Assembly: GCF_041321145.1 (NCBI RefSeq) | Contig: NZ_JBGGWA010000016.1 | Coordinates: 73,875-137,874, forward strand | Direction: 5' to 3' | Length of the DNA: 64,000 bases | Source: Paraburkholderia sp041321145 | Lineage (GTDB): Bacteria > Pseudomonadota > Gammaproteobacteria > Burkholderiales > Burkholderiaceae | Part shown: piece after piece, positions 1 to 8,132 of the stretch | Layout: each line of letters starts with the position of its first letter | Position numbering within the stretch: the stretch's first letter is position 1 | Made by a program: the position numbers and the translations under genes | The notes under the pieces: model-generated | Seen by the model: only the letters and a program-made list of their open reading frames with translations | Database searches by the model: none | Told to the model about the DNA's origin: nothing

Positions 1-66
1 GTTCAGTTGCTGGACAGCTACTTCGGCACGCACCGCAAGGATATGCTGAAACCGGATCACCACTGA
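1..66 (+). CDS. C-terminal 21 residues of an unknown protein (cut by the window edge)
   Basis: The frame is open from base 1 and closes with TGA at 64-66. The visible tail contains SYFGTHRKDMLKPDHH. It is followed by a terminator-like hairpin, which supports a real gene end. Too little is visible to assign a family. Confidence 0.4.
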   Translation, partial: VQLLDSYFGTHRKDMLKPDHH

Positions 67-128
67 TGCTACAACGCTACAGGTAGCATGTGTAGCATCG
101 ACCGTTGATTTTCCCTTCATCCACTCAA

Positions 129-158
129 ACCCGGCCAATTCTGGTCGGGGTATTTTTT
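129..158 (+). terminator. Rho-independent terminator-like hairpin
   Basis: An imperfect GC-rich stem (ACCCGGCCA against TGGTCGGGGT, loop ATTC) is followed by ATTTTTTATT. It lies about 60 bp after the partial gene that ends at 66. From here to 461 the sequence is AT-rich, with no other gene visible. A 9-bp inverted repeat (GATGCTACA...TGTAGCATC) lies at about 66-100. Confidence 0.55.
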
Positions 159-461
159 ATTGCGTGCAGAACTATGCATATGAGGATCGGAACGAAAATA
201 CTACTCCTACCCGGCAATCGTTGATTGAATGCTTCGTGCTGTCGAGCGAAACGAGTCAATCACACTTATGCTTCAATTGGAATATTAAATATTTAGAGAT
301 ACGAATCAATAAGTTCAAACAAATAGACGATCAATAGATCGACATTAGCATGTCTCGATTCAACGATAGATGAGCATCGCTTGCAGGCAGTTCATTCATC
401 GAAGAAGCGGGACAATCAATTACCCTCACCAACACAGTGAAAGACACACCATGTTGCAACC

Positions 462-1625
462 ATGACAGAAATCACTAAAGATCTTGAGACACTCGGCATA
501 ATTTCTCAAGTTGATGAACGAATCAATCTTGAACAAACCGATGACGATGGGAAAATCAGAACCATCATCCACATGGGCTATGCATCAAGGCATCTCTTTA
601 CTATCGAGAAATTTGTGAAAACTCTCGAAAACCGATGGACTGGGGGATTCATTGAGGAGCGAGCAAAGTACAGTGGTTTGATGCAGTTACGCGAGCTTTT
701 CCTTGGCAAAAACTTCTACAGATCCATGAATGACTGCATTGGACGATATTCAAGCATGTACCGATACTCTGCACGTGTTGAAGCATTCTACGATACCTGC
801 AAAGAGATAGGGCTGCTTGACCCGTTTGGCGAAAGGCATTTCAATTTCGAAGAACCTCACCATGTGCATGTTCGCACGGGGATGGCCCACTTCGAGATAT
901 TCAACGTCCTAATCGGGAAGATCCGTGCACGCGTTCAGTCTCGGAAATTCAACGAGCGTGAGCGTCTTCGTCTAGTCAACGCAACGCGCAGAGAGCGCAG
1001 TGTTCTTGAGATGGAAGAGGCCATGTTCTCTGAGCAGACGGGAAGATCCCGCTGGCTGGTGCTGTCACTGACGTTGCGTATCAAACCTGCTTTTCGTCGA
1101 TGGGTTACGCCTGAGATGTTCCAGCAGTATCGCAAACGCTTCTTCGTTGCTCGTCGGTACAATGAGTTGATGAAAGATATCGCGAATTACGTCTGGGCCA
1201 TTGAGCAAGGCGAAGAATCCGGCCTGCACCTGCATGTAATCCTTTTCTACGATGCAAGGAAGCATAACCACGACGAGTTCATCGCTAAGCAGATCGGCGA
1301 ATACTGGTCCAATGTCGCAACTGAAGGCAAGGGAAACTACTGGAACAGCAATCAGGCGTGGCTAAAACGCCGGTATGCAAACAAGCATGGCGTCGGTGTG
1401 GGTCAGATCAACTGCAACGAGCGCGAGAAGCGTGACGCACTCCGCACGAATCTCCTGTATCTCGCAAAGGCAGATCAATACCTGATAAGCCGCAGCGTCG
1501 AGCACATGCACACGTTCGACATGGGGAAGATTCCACAGAAGATCAAGTCCGGGCGACCGCGGAGTGTGCCAACTATTGAGAGCACGATTCCGGCGCAAGC
1601 AGGTGTATCAATCGCTGGATCTTAG
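462..1625 (+). CDS. Inovirus Gp2 / YagK-YfjJ-like HUH replication protein
   Basis: This 387-residue protein resembles the inovirus Gp2/YagK-YfjJ C-terminal family, which occurs in filamentous phages and P4-like satellites. The visible signature is an HUH-type His pair in LHLHVILFYD (His256 and His258) and a downstream YLAKADQY segment that could supply the Tyr and Lys of a Rep nicking site. Such proteins are thought to start rolling-circle type replication; that role is inferred here. It is preceded by about 300 bp of AT-rich DNA, and its own base composition is lower in GC than the core genes, consistent with transfer. It is convergent with the next gene and overlaps its end by 18 bp. Confidence 0.7.
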   Translation: MTEITKDLETLGIISQVDERINLEQTDDDGKIRTIIHMGYASRHLFTIEKFVKTLENRWTGGFIEERAKYSGLMQLRELFLGKNFYRSMNDCIGRYSSMYRYSARVEAFYDTCKEIGLLDPFGERHFNFEEPHHVHVRTGMAHFEIFNVLIGKIRARVQSRKFNERERLRLVNATRRERSVLEMEEAMFSEQTGRSRWLVLSLTLRIKPAFRRWVTPEMFQQYRKRFFVARRYNELMKDIANYVWAIEQGEESGLHLHVILFYDARKHNHDEFIAKQIGEYWSNVATEGKGNYWNSNQAWLKRRYANKHGVGVGQINCNEREKRDALRTNLLYLAKADQYLISRSVEHMHTFDMGKIPQKIKSGRPRSVPTIESTIPAQAGVSIAGS

Positions 1626-2474
1626 GCGATATGGAAACCGGGATGGTTCCTTGTCAATCCATCGTCGGACAGTATCCGGAAGAGCATCCGTCTTTAATCC
1701 GGATTTCTCAACGAATACGGATTGCTCTTCAGTCAATTTGCGAGCGACCTGGTTAACAGCCTCCGACAAAGATTTCCACCCAACGCCTGGAGCCAACTCC
1801 ACCAGCAATTTGGCAACCTCATCCTTGACCTTAGCCTTGCCGGGCTCATCGAGCCGAGCCTTTGCTTGGCCGCCCTTACTGGCTCGCTCCGTGAAACGGT
1901 CACGCGGATTGGGAATCAGCACGTCTGCACTGGACCAATATAACCCACGATCTGCGCAATATGACGCATAGCTCAGTTCGTTATTCAGCAGCGCTCTGGA
2001 ACCTGCCATTGCGCACACAGTAGCGATGATTGGTGCTACGAAATGAGCTTCGTAGCCGTATTCAAAAAATCCGAAAACAGAAAGTTCCGTGGCAGACAAA
2101 ATTTCATCGATGGATTGCCCCGATTGCAACACCTTCTTAATTGGGGCTTCCAGCTCACTCCATTGTTCGGCCAAGCCATTCCCGACGATGTAGCCACTCA
2201 CAGATCGCTCAATTTTGGCAAATCGCTCTTTCAAAGTCTCAGCCGATTTCTGCGCACTCGAACTCGGATCTTGCAGGAAACGGGTTGTCAAACCGCCATC
2301 ATCGGAGCGACGGAGATCTGCGGCCAGTTCCTTCGGCCTTCCCGATTTGCGCCATAGCTTGATTGACAGCTGGTACTGAACAAACTGCCTGTCGCGCAGG
2401 ATGCGGTAGATCTTCTTAAACGGCCCCTCTGCGGCCGACAAATAATCCGGCATACTATTTTTGACCTTGGTCAC
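1608..2474 (-). CDS. Unknown protein translationally coupled to the element A integrase
   Basis: I do not recognise this protein. A GTG start at 2474 overlaps the integrase stop as GTGA, with GGGGAGGCGGC just upstream, giving 288 residues. An ATG at 2453 (281 residues) is the alternative. It is largely helical and polar with no signal peptide or membrane segment. The C-terminal part contains a Lys/Ala-rich stretch (SKGGQAKARL) and ends in a basic, DNA-binding-like tail (TVRRWIDKEP). Its coupling to the integrase suggests an accessory or regulatory role in the mobile element. The function is unknown. Confidence 0.6.
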   Translation of the reverse strand: MTKVKNSMPDYLSAAEGPFKKIYRILRDRQFVQYQLSIKLWRKSGRPKELAADLRRSDDGGLTTRFLQDPSSSAQKSAETLKERFAKIERSVSGYIVGNGLAEQWSELEAPIKKVLQSGQSIDEILSATELSVFGFFEYGYEAHFVAPIIATVCAMAGSRALLNNELSYASYCADRGLYWSSADVLIPNPRDRFTERASKGGQAKARLDEPGKAKVKDEVAKLLVELAPGVGWKSLSEAVNQVARKLTEEQSVFVEKSGLKTDALPDTVRRWIDKEPSRFPYRLRSSD

Positions 2475-3670
2475 GCCGCCTCCCCACCAGTCGGGGCCTT
2501 CATGCGCTCCAAATAATCCGCCCACTTCTGCATCATCGCCACTCGGTCATCAATGAATTTTGTCCTGTTGTAAGCAGTGCCTAGTGAATCAGAAACTTTG
2601 TGAGCTAACTGGTGCTCAATAACTTCGCTTGGAAAGCGTAGCTGCTCATGCAAGATCGTGCGCGCCATCGCCCGAAAGCCATGACCGGTGATTTCGGTCT
2701 TCGTGTCGAAACCAAGACGCCGCAGCGCCGCGTTGATCGCCGCCCCGCTCATCGGCTTCTTCACGTCCCGCCCTGGAAATACGTATTGGCGGTGTCCCGT
2801 AAGGGCATATAGCTCTCGAAGTATCGTCACTGCTTGCTTGGCCAGCGGGACCAAATGTTCAGTCTTGGTCTTGCTGACGGTGTAACGCCATTCGGCCTTA
2901 TCAAGGTCAAACTGCGACCATTGTGCGGTACGCAGCTCCCCGGGGCGGACGAAAAACATGGGAGCCAGCCGCAATGCGCACTGCACTACGAACGTCCCTT
3001 GAAAGCCGTCCAAAGCGCGCAGCAATGCTGCAACTTCCTGGGGGTTGGTCACCGACGCAAAGTGCGTATGACGCGCCGGAGGCAAGGCGCCTTTCAGATC
3101 GGCACTAACATCCCGTTCAGCGCGCCCGGTTGCTACTGCGTAGCGAAAAACCTGACCGCAGTTCTGCTGAACTCGGTGCGCCGTATCGACTGCACCGCGC
3201 CCCTCGACCCTGCGCAACACTGACAGAAGCTCGGGCGCCTTGATTTCCGCGATCGCCCGGGAGCCTAACCACGGGAACGCGTCTTTTTCAAGACGAGCCA
3301 TGATTTTGTTGGCATGCGACTCCGCCCAGCCGGGCGAATATCGCGCAAACCACTCACGGGCAACGGCCTCGAAGCTATTCGCCGCGCGCTCAACGGTGGC
3401 GGCTTTCTGCATCTTGCGCGCCACACCGGGATCGACACCGTTCGCAAGCAGCTTTCGAACGCCGTCTCGACGCTCGCGCGCATCCCTTAGTCCGACGTCG
3501 GGGTAGACCCCCAGCGAGATACGTTTTTCTTTGCCCCCGAACCGGTATTTGAATCGCCACCACTTGCCCCCAGCGGGGGCAACCTCCAAGTAAAGGCCAT
3601 CGGCATCAAACAGCCTAAGAGGCTTATCTGCAGGCTTAGCGGCGCGAATAGCAACGTCGGTGAGAGGCAT
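2471..3670 (-). CDS. P4-type tyrosine integrase of element A
   Basis: This 399-residue integrase catalyses site-specific insertion at a tRNA gene. The N-terminus (LTDVAIRAAKPADKPLRLFD) is the DUF4102 arm-binding domain typical of P4-family integrases. The catalytic domain shows the first Arg in FVRPGELRTAQW, the HxxR box in HGFRAMARTIL, the second His in HQLAH and the Tyr in YNRTKF. The length is normal for the family. It starts about 160 bp from the att repeat at 3833-3879 and reads away from the tRNA. It appears intact, so element A may still be mobile, although its distal end cannot be seen. Confidence 0.93.
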   Translation of the reverse strand: MPLTDVAIRAAKPADKPLRLFDADGLYLEVAPAGGKWWRFKYRFGGKEKRISLGVYPDVGLRDARERRDGVRKLLANGVDPGVARKMQKAATVERAANSFEAVAREWFARYSPGWAESHANKIMARLEKDAFPWLGSRAIAEIKAPELLSVLRRVEGRGAVDTAHRVQQNCGQVFRYAVATGRAERDVSADLKGALPPARHTHFASVTNPQEVAALLRALDGFQGTFVVQCALRLAPMFFVRPGELRTAQWSQFDLDKAEWRYTVSKTKTEHLVPLAKQAVTILRELYALTGHRQYVFPGRDVKKPMSGAAINAALRRLGFDTKTEITGHGFRAMARTILHEQLRFPSEVIEHQLAHKVSDSLGTAYNRTKFIDDRVAMMQKWADYLERMKAPTGGEAA

Positions 3671-3763
3671 CTGGGGGCAACTCCATGTGGTAACTTGCTG
3701 TTGCCCCTAAACTTGCCCCCTGTTGCCCCCGGATGTCAATGAATCCCCTTGGACAAAAATGGA

Positions 3764-3801
3764 AATAAAAAACCCGCAGAGCCTTGCAGCTGCGCGGGTT
3801 T
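3764..3801 (-). terminator. Terminator-like hairpin next to the left att copy
   Basis: On the minus strand AACCCGC pairs with GCGGGTT and is followed by TTTTTTATT. It sits just beyond the 3' side of the left copy of the tRNA end, in the same position as the terminator at 28768-28795 beyond the real tRNA. Each element may therefore bring its own tRNA terminator. Confidence 0.5.
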
Positions 3802-3832
3802 CTGGACTTCGCCGGATCATCTAAGACATGTT

Positions 3833-3879
3833 CTTGGTGGAGAGGAGGAGGATCGAACTCCCGACCTTCGCATTGCGAA
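3833..3879. repeat. att direct repeat, left copy (duplicated 3' end of tRNA-Ala)
   Basis: These 47 bp are identical to 28808-28854. They begin CTTGGTGGAGAGG and end CATTGCGAA. They match the 3' part of tRNA-Ala, from the anticodon loop through the CCA end, as in integrase-generated duplications. After the repeat the sequences diverge (TCAGAATG here, CGCGACGC in the tRNA), so this copy is not a tRNA gene. Confidence 0.93.
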
Positions 3880-3988
3880 TCAGAATGCCTACCCATAAAT
3901 ATAAAGGCTCATTGACCTATTCCGTCATTTTTGGGACAATTTTGAGACACACTTGTCCCGAAAACGACATCTAGCGGTCAATTTGGCT

Positions 3989-5047
3989 ATGGCGACCTTT
4001 ACCAAACGCGGCGACCTTCAGTGGCAAGCCAAAATTCGCAGAAAAGGCTACCCTCAAGAGTCGAAGACCTTCGACACCAAGGCAGATGCTGAGAAGTGGG
4101 CGAGGTCCATCGAACGCGAGATGGACCGGGGACGCTTCGTTAGCAGCTCGGAAGCTGAGAGCACAACCTTCACCGAAGCGTTGGATCGCTACGAGCGCGA
4201 GATCGCATCGAACAAACGAGGCGCAACGCAAGAGAAGTCGATCATTCGTCAGCTACGCGACTCATGGCTTGCAAAGCGACCACTCGCAGGAATCCGGCGA
4301 GCTGACATTGCGAAGCTGCGCGACGAATGGTGTGTCACTCATAGCCCGGCGACGGTTGTCCGCCGCCTAGCTGTCATCTCTCACCTTTTCACAATTGCGC
4401 GAAAGGAGTGGGGGCTGGAAAGCCTCTCCAATCCGGTCGAGTTAGTTCGCAAGCCTACGATCAAAAACGAGCGCATTCGCCGCATTGCCAAGATCGAACC
4501 AGAAGCCGTGAAAGGCGACTCGACCGACGAACTTGCGTACGTCAAAGCGGCGTCCGCGTCTGCCTTCTTGCCCGCGCTCATCGACATTGCAGTCGAAACG
4601 GCGATGCGTAGAGGTGAGTTGATCTCGCTCGGCCCAGCCCAAGTTGATCTTACAAAGCGCGTTGCGCGTCTTGCCATGACGAAGAACGGGAGTTCGCGCG
4701 ACGTTCCCCTTTCGAGGAAAGCGATCGCCGTCTTTGAAGATCTCATCAAAGATGGGCGCGAATTGTTTTTTCCGCTCCGTCCCGACGCGGTAACTCGAGC
4801 GTTCGAGAGAGCGGTCGCACGGGCGAGAAAAACCTATGAGGAGGATTGTGCGAACAAGGGCGTGGCCGCGAACCCTAATCTTCTGGTCGACCTATGCTTT
4901 CACGACTTGCGACACGAGGCAACATCACGCCTTGCCGAAAAATTTCCGCTCCATGAACTAGCGAAGATTACAGGCCACCGCGACACGAAGATGCTTATGC
5001 GGTACTACCATCCGAGGGCGGAGGATCTTGCGAAGAAGCTGGACTAG
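3989..5047 (+). CDS. Tyrosine integrase of element B
   Basis: This is a 352-residue phage-type tyrosine recombinase, different in family from the P4-type integrase next door. An N-terminal AP2-like arm-binding part (RGDLQWQAKIRRKGYP) precedes a core-binding domain and the catalytic domain. Visible active-site boxes are TAMRRGEL (Arg), TKNGSSRDVPL (beta-hairpin Lys), FHDLRHEATSRL (His and Arg), TGHRD (His) and MRYYHP (Tyr). I chose ATG 3989 over an upstream TTG at 3953 because it begins the conserved domain. It lies 110 bp from the att copy. Short GGGACAA-type motifs between att and the gene recur near the right att and may be arm sites. Confidence 0.92.
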   Translation: MATFTKRGDLQWQAKIRRKGYPQESKTFDTKADAEKWARSIEREMDRGRFVSSSEAESTTFTEALDRYEREIASNKRGATQEKSIIRQLRDSWLAKRPLAGIRRADIAKLRDEWCVTHSPATVVRRLAVISHLFTIARKEWGLESLSNPVELVRKPTIKNERIRRIAKIEPEAVKGDSTDELAYVKAASASAFLPALIDIAVETAMRRGELISLGPAQVDLTKRVARLAMTKNGSSRDVPLSRKAIAVFEDLIKDGRELFFPLRPDAVTRAFERAVARARKTYEEDCANKGVAANPNLLVDLCFHDLRHEATSRLAEKFPLHELAKITGHRDTKMLMRYYHPRAEDLAKKLD

Positions 5048-5184
5048 CGCCACCGATTATCTCGAGCGCTCGCCAATAAAATTTTCACCCGGACCTGCCC
5101 CCCCGTCTGGCCCATCGCGGCAACACCAGCGGTTGCCGGGAGCAGGCCGACACCGATCTCGACATCAGATTCGACTTCGACGTA

Positions 5185-5334
5185 TTACGTCCCGTCGTCG
5201 GGCGCGCGCGTGCTGAAGTCGATACTGACGATCAAAGCGGACCGGCGAAATGGCACCGTGAATGCGACGAAGCACCACGCTAGGTGTGCTGACCCGGCGA
5301 GCGTTAACAACCGTTGAAATTCGCCCTCAGTCAT
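5185..5334 (-). CDS. Small ORF (49 residues) coupled to the gene upstream
   Basis: The ATG at 5334 overlaps the stop of the preceding gene as ATGA, a common coupling arrangement. The product begins MTEGEFQRLL and has one hydrophobic stretch (HLAWCFVAFTVPF). It may be a real small membrane-associated protein or a remnant. The family is unrecognised. Confidence 0.4.
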   Translation of the reverse strand: MTEGEFQRLLTLAGSAHLAWCFVAFTVPFRRSALIVSIDFSTRAPDDGT

Positions 5335-5627
5335 ATCAACCACTCCTGTAACTCCGGCTTGACCGAAATGAACGCGCCAATGTTCGGCACGACTGCATTG
5401 CCCAAATCCGGCTTGTCCTTCGGAGAAACCTGGATCAAGAACCTGACTACGCCGCCCACCGCTTCAGTAAACTCCCCCTCTAACTGAATCGACGCGCGAC
5501 TCTCTCGCTCCGGAGGGTAACCTCGAGGCCGGTCCGCGCGAATTGACAGGCTCGAGTTCCAACTGGTGACGCGCCCATAGCGACTCAGCAACTCGCGCCT
5601 AGGGTTTCGGTGCTTCGCTTTGTTCAT
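5331..5627 (-). CDS. Hypothetical protein, 98 residues
   Basis: The ATG at 5627 has a good ribosome binding site (AGGAGGGG, 6 bases before it). The protein begins MNKAKHRNPRRELL and is basic at the N-terminus, with a beta-rich middle (SIQLEGEFTEAV, RFLIQVSPKDKP). No domain is recognised. It ends in an ATGA overlap with a 49-residue ORF, so the two probably form a small operon transcribed toward the integrase. Confidence 0.5.
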   Translation of the reverse strand: MNKAKHRNPRRELLSRYGRVTSWNSSLSIRADRPRGYPPERESRASIQLEGEFTEAVGGVVRFLIQVSPKDKPDLGNAVVPNIGAFISVKPELQEWLI

Positions 5628-5791
5628 AACCGCCCCTCCTGGACTTGACGACCTGCCGAGTCTGCACAAGGCCAATATCGCCCTTGCCAACTGGTTTTGC
5701 CGCTACGGCCAAAGACAGGCCCTAGCAGTTCATGTAGCACTTTTGCCCGGCCACCTATCTTATTGACGCAGCAGGTGTTTTTTGATACCCT

Positions 5792-5840
5792 CCAGTGGCA
5801 GCCCGGGCGCAGTAAACCTACGCGCCCGGGCTGCCACTGG
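5792..5840. repeat. Perfect 19-bp inverted repeat (strong hairpin)
   Basis: CCAGTGGCAGCCCGGGCGC at 5792-5810 is exactly complementary to 5822-5840, with an 11-base spacer. There is no T-run on either side, so a simple terminator is unlikely. It lies between the minus-strand gene starting at 5627 and the LexA box at 5872. It could be a two-sided operator, a transcript-end structure or a scar of a lost element. Confidence 0.7.
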
Positions 5841-5871
5841 CGAAAACTCTTACGCCGATGCGCGCAAAATA

Positions 5872-5887
5872 CTGTATATATATACAG
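5872..5887 (+). promoter_or_regulatory. LexA (SOS) box, perfect match to the E. coli consensus
   Basis: CTGTATATATATACAG is the textbook E. coli LexA consensus, 16 of 16. It sits just before a short ORF at 5890 and about 105 bp before the YwgA-like gene at 5993. That implies DNA-damage control of what follows, probably the YwgA-like and HD genes. Whether the host LexA prefers this consensus is an assumption. Confidence 0.8.
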
Positions 5888-5889
5888 GT

Positions 5890-5970
5890 ATGAAACAACA
5901 AAGCTACGAGCGCTCCACCGCTGCAAGCCATCACAGATGCGCTAGTGGGTCGAAGTCGCCGGGGTCGTAA
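5890..5970 (+). CDS. 26-residue ORF directly after the LexA box (possible remnant or leader)
   Basis: The ATG begins 3 bases after the LexA box and the frame closes with TAA at 5968-5970, 22 bp before the YwgA-like start. The peptide begins MKQQSYERST. It could be a leader, or the stub of a former SOS gene whose promoter now serves the genes downstream. No separate ribosome binding site is obvious, because the LexA box fills that space. Confidence 0.25.
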   Translation: MKQQSYERSTAASHHRCASGSKSPGS

Positions 5971-5992
5971 CTTTTAAAAAATGAGGGGCATC

Positions 5993-6481
5993 ATGGACAC
6001 CAAACAGCTGGTTCTCAAGTTAGCGCTTGAGGCAGCCGATCAGCCCATGGACGTCAACACGCTGGACGAGCGCATGCGGCTTCAAAAGGCTGTCTACCTT
6101 CTACAAGCCGCTGGCGCGAGCTTAGGTTATCGATACAGTTGGTACCTGAAAGGACCGTACTCGACGGCGCTCACGCAGGACTACTTTGCGCTCGCAGAAG
6201 CGAAGCAGCAAGGAGATGATGCTGCTGGTCAGCGGTCTTTAAAACCAGAAGTTCTGGAAAGAATCAAGGCGGCCGCTCAAGTTCTGCGGAAACCTGCAGC
6301 TGCACGACCGCTTTCCCTCCCAAACTGGCTCGAACTTCTTGCTTCGCTACATTATTTGGCGACCTCAGAGCATTTTGAAGGGGAGCGGCTCAAGCGTGAG
6401 CTGTCTCGCCGGAAACCACATCTGGCGGCAACCGTGGACGTCGGAATTGAGCACCTCAAGAAGTGCAACCTACTGACCTGA
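5993..6481 (+). CDS. YwgA-like protein
   Basis: This 162-residue soluble protein resembles the YwgA group (mostly helical, function unknown). The characteristic part is RLQKAVYLLQAAG followed by YRYSWYLKGPYS (about residues 30-62). In Bacillus, ywgA lies beside ywfO, a gene for an HD phosphohydrolase; the same pairing here, with an HD gene next, supports the call. The start at 5993 has GAGGGG 7 bases upstream. A LexA box lies 105 bp upstream. I infer that the two proteins work together, perhaps with this one as a regulator or partner of the nucleotide hydrolase. Confidence 0.65.
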   Translation: MDTKQLVLKLALEAADQPMDVNTLDERMRLQKAVYLLQAAGASLGYRYSWYLKGPYSTALTQDYFALAEAKQQGDDAAGQRSLKPEVLERIKAAAQVLRKPAAARPLSLPNWLELLASLHYLATSEHFEGERLKRELSRRKPHLAATVDVGIEHLKKCNLLT

Positions 6482-6494
6482 GCGGTCAACCGTT

Positions 6495-6521
6495 TGACGT
6501 ATCGCGTGACGCGATACGTCA
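6495..6521. repeat. 12-bp perfect inverted repeat between the YwgA-like and HD genes
   Basis: TGACGTATCGCG and CGCGATACGTCA flank a 3-base centre. There is no following T-run. It fills the 78-bp gap between the two genes and may be an operator or an mRNA-stabilising hairpin. Confidence 0.6.
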
Positions 6522-6559
6522 GCAAAATACAATACGCGTCCCGGGGACATTGGGCGACA

Positions 6560-7999
6560 ATGGCAGACTTACAACCTTATAAACGTGTCTCGGACCCGGT
6601 TCACGGAACAATTGAGCTGACAAGAGTAGAAGCCGCAGTGGTTTCAAGCAAGGCCTTTCAGCGGCTTCATAACGTCAGGCAGTTGGGATTGGCCCACTAT
6701 GTTTTTCCCGCCGCAAATTATTCGCGCTTTGCGCATTCGCTAGGCGCGTGCCACAACGCGCAGCGCTTGTTGTCAGCGATCGCCAAAAATACTGGCAAGA
6801 AATTTACGACAAAGGAACTTCAGTTAGTGCGGCTAGCGGGATTGGTCCATGACTTGGGACACTACCCTTTTTCTCATGCTTTTGAGCACGAGATAGAAGA
6901 ATTCTATGCTTCGTCACAGTTACTGGACGGAGACAATCGCCAAACCGATGGAGATGTTTTCGACCACGAGGCGATGGGCGAACAGGTACTCGCCACGGAT
7001 CCGGAATTGGTAGCAATTCTGAAGGAACATCAGATCCGCGCATCCGATATATCGGACGCGTTCAAGAAGCGCGCGGACAACCCACTTGCAGGCATCCTAA
7101 GTTCAGACCTAGATTGTGACCGTTTGGACTATCTTCGACGGACGGCACATCACAGCGGCCTCCCATACGGCAACGTCGATATAAACTACATCATTGACCA
7201 AGCGACAACGGATATAGAAGGAAATTTTTGTTTCGGGAAGAAGGCTATTCGCGCTGCGGACCATCTTTTAGTATCACGGTACTTTGACTACCTTCAGGTT
7301 CCGTTCCACAAAAGCGTGGTGGCATTGGAATGGTCGCTCCGCGTAGTGATTCGCGAGCTTTTGAACCGAGGAAAAATCTCGTGTAGTGGAAGTGATGTGG
7401 CGGCGATGGCAAAGGACGGACGATGGCGCAATTTCGACGACAATGCGATCTTGCACGAAGCCCGCCAAATGTCGAAAGACCTCCTGGGTCATCGCACTCG
7501 ACCGGACCGCGATGACGGTGTAATCGCCCATATATCGGCGATATTGCATAGAACCCCTGCGAAGCTCGTCGCAAGTTACGAGGCCGTCTGTCCAGCCCAT
7601 GTCTCTGCATCTATCGACGTCGGCCAACTCCACTCGGCAATCGATGACTTTCGCGTCCGTCATGGGCTCTGCGAGCTTTCACTGCATCTGTGGAAACCAA
7701 AGGACTTTGCTCTAATAAAGGCATCCACTAGAGGAATTGGCGCTGCGGAAATGCATTTGGCGGGTTTAACGCCTGACGAACCTGAGTACCATGAGTTCGT
7801 TCGTATCGATGACAAAGAGAGGGGCGAAGCGGCCCGTCCTATCTTTATGTTTCCTCAAGCGTTGATGAATCAGGTTCATAACTTCCGATATAGAGCATTC
7901 CGCGTTTATGCGCTATTCAACGGAAATGCGAAGTTTGATGCGCTTGTGCGGACTGAATTGGCGCCAAAGCTTCAAGAGTTGGGTCTCGTCTCAGCTTAG
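6560..7999 (+). CDS. HD-domain phosphohydrolase (COG1078 / dNTPase-like)
   Basis: This 479-residue protein belongs to the HD family that includes bacterial dGTPases and SAMHD1-like enzymes. The N-terminus KRVSDPVHGTIELT and the metal ligands are visible: His59 in SRFAHSLG, His97-Asp98 in LVHDLGHYPFSHAFEHE and a later Asp in SDLDCDRLDYLRR. Related enzymes remove triphosphate from dNTPs, and some starve phages of dNTPs. The actual substrate is not known here. ATG 6560 begins the conserved region; an upstream start at 6494 would run through the palindrome. It likely shares SOS control with the YwgA-like gene. Confidence 0.85.
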   Translation: MADLQPYKRVSDPVHGTIELTRVEAAVVSSKAFQRLHNVRQLGLAHYVFPAANYSRFAHSLGACHNAQRLLSAIAKNTGKKFTTKELQLVRLAGLVHDLGHYPFSHAFEHEIEEFYASSQLLDGDNRQTDGDVFDHEAMGEQVLATDPELVAILKEHQIRASDISDAFKKRADNPLAGILSSDLDCDRLDYLRRTAHHSGLPYGNVDINYIIDQATTDIEGNFCFGKKAIRAADHLLVSRYFDYLQVPFHKSVVALEWSLRVVIRELLNRGKISCSGSDVAAMAKDGRWRNFDDNAILHEARQMSKDLLGHRTRPDRDDGVIAHISAILHRTPAKLVASYEAVCPAHVSASIDVGQLHSAIDDFRVRHGLCELSLHLWKPKDFALIKASTRGIGAAEMHLAGLTPDEPEYHEFVRIDDKERGEAARPIFMFPQALMNQVHNFRYRAFRVYALFNGNAKFDALVRTELAPKLQELGLVSA

Positions 8000-8050
8000 C
8001 TGCGGCATCGCCGGCGTCCCGCACCGTTTGCCTGCGACCCCGGAGAAAGT

Positions 8051-8082
8051 AAAAAGGCCTTGTCGAACGACAAGGCCTTTTT
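8051..8082. terminator. Bidirectional rho-independent terminator
   Basis: A perfect 15-bp stem (AAAAAGGCCTTGTCG and its complement, 2-base loop) ends in T-runs on both strands. It separates the HD gene (plus) from the deoxyribosyltransferase gene (minus), which converge here. Confidence 0.92.
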
Positions 8083-8132
8083 TCGTCATCTAGCCGTGGA
8101 ATCCCGCCTGATGTTTGCCGCTCCACTGACAC

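Larger units (their letters stand above)
1..3879. mobile_element. Element A: tRNA-proximal end of an integrated element, continuing beyond the left edge
   Basis: This stretch carries a P4-type integrase, an unknown protein and a Gp2/YagK-like HUH protein, none of them normal core genes. Its right limit is the 47-bp copy of the tRNA-Ala 3' end at 3833-3879, and the integrase begins about 160 bp from it, as is usual for islands that use a tRNA. The other end lies outside the window, so the size is unknown. I infer that element A was separated from the tRNA by element B, or that B entered the att copy next to the tRNA afterwards. Confidence 0.65.
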
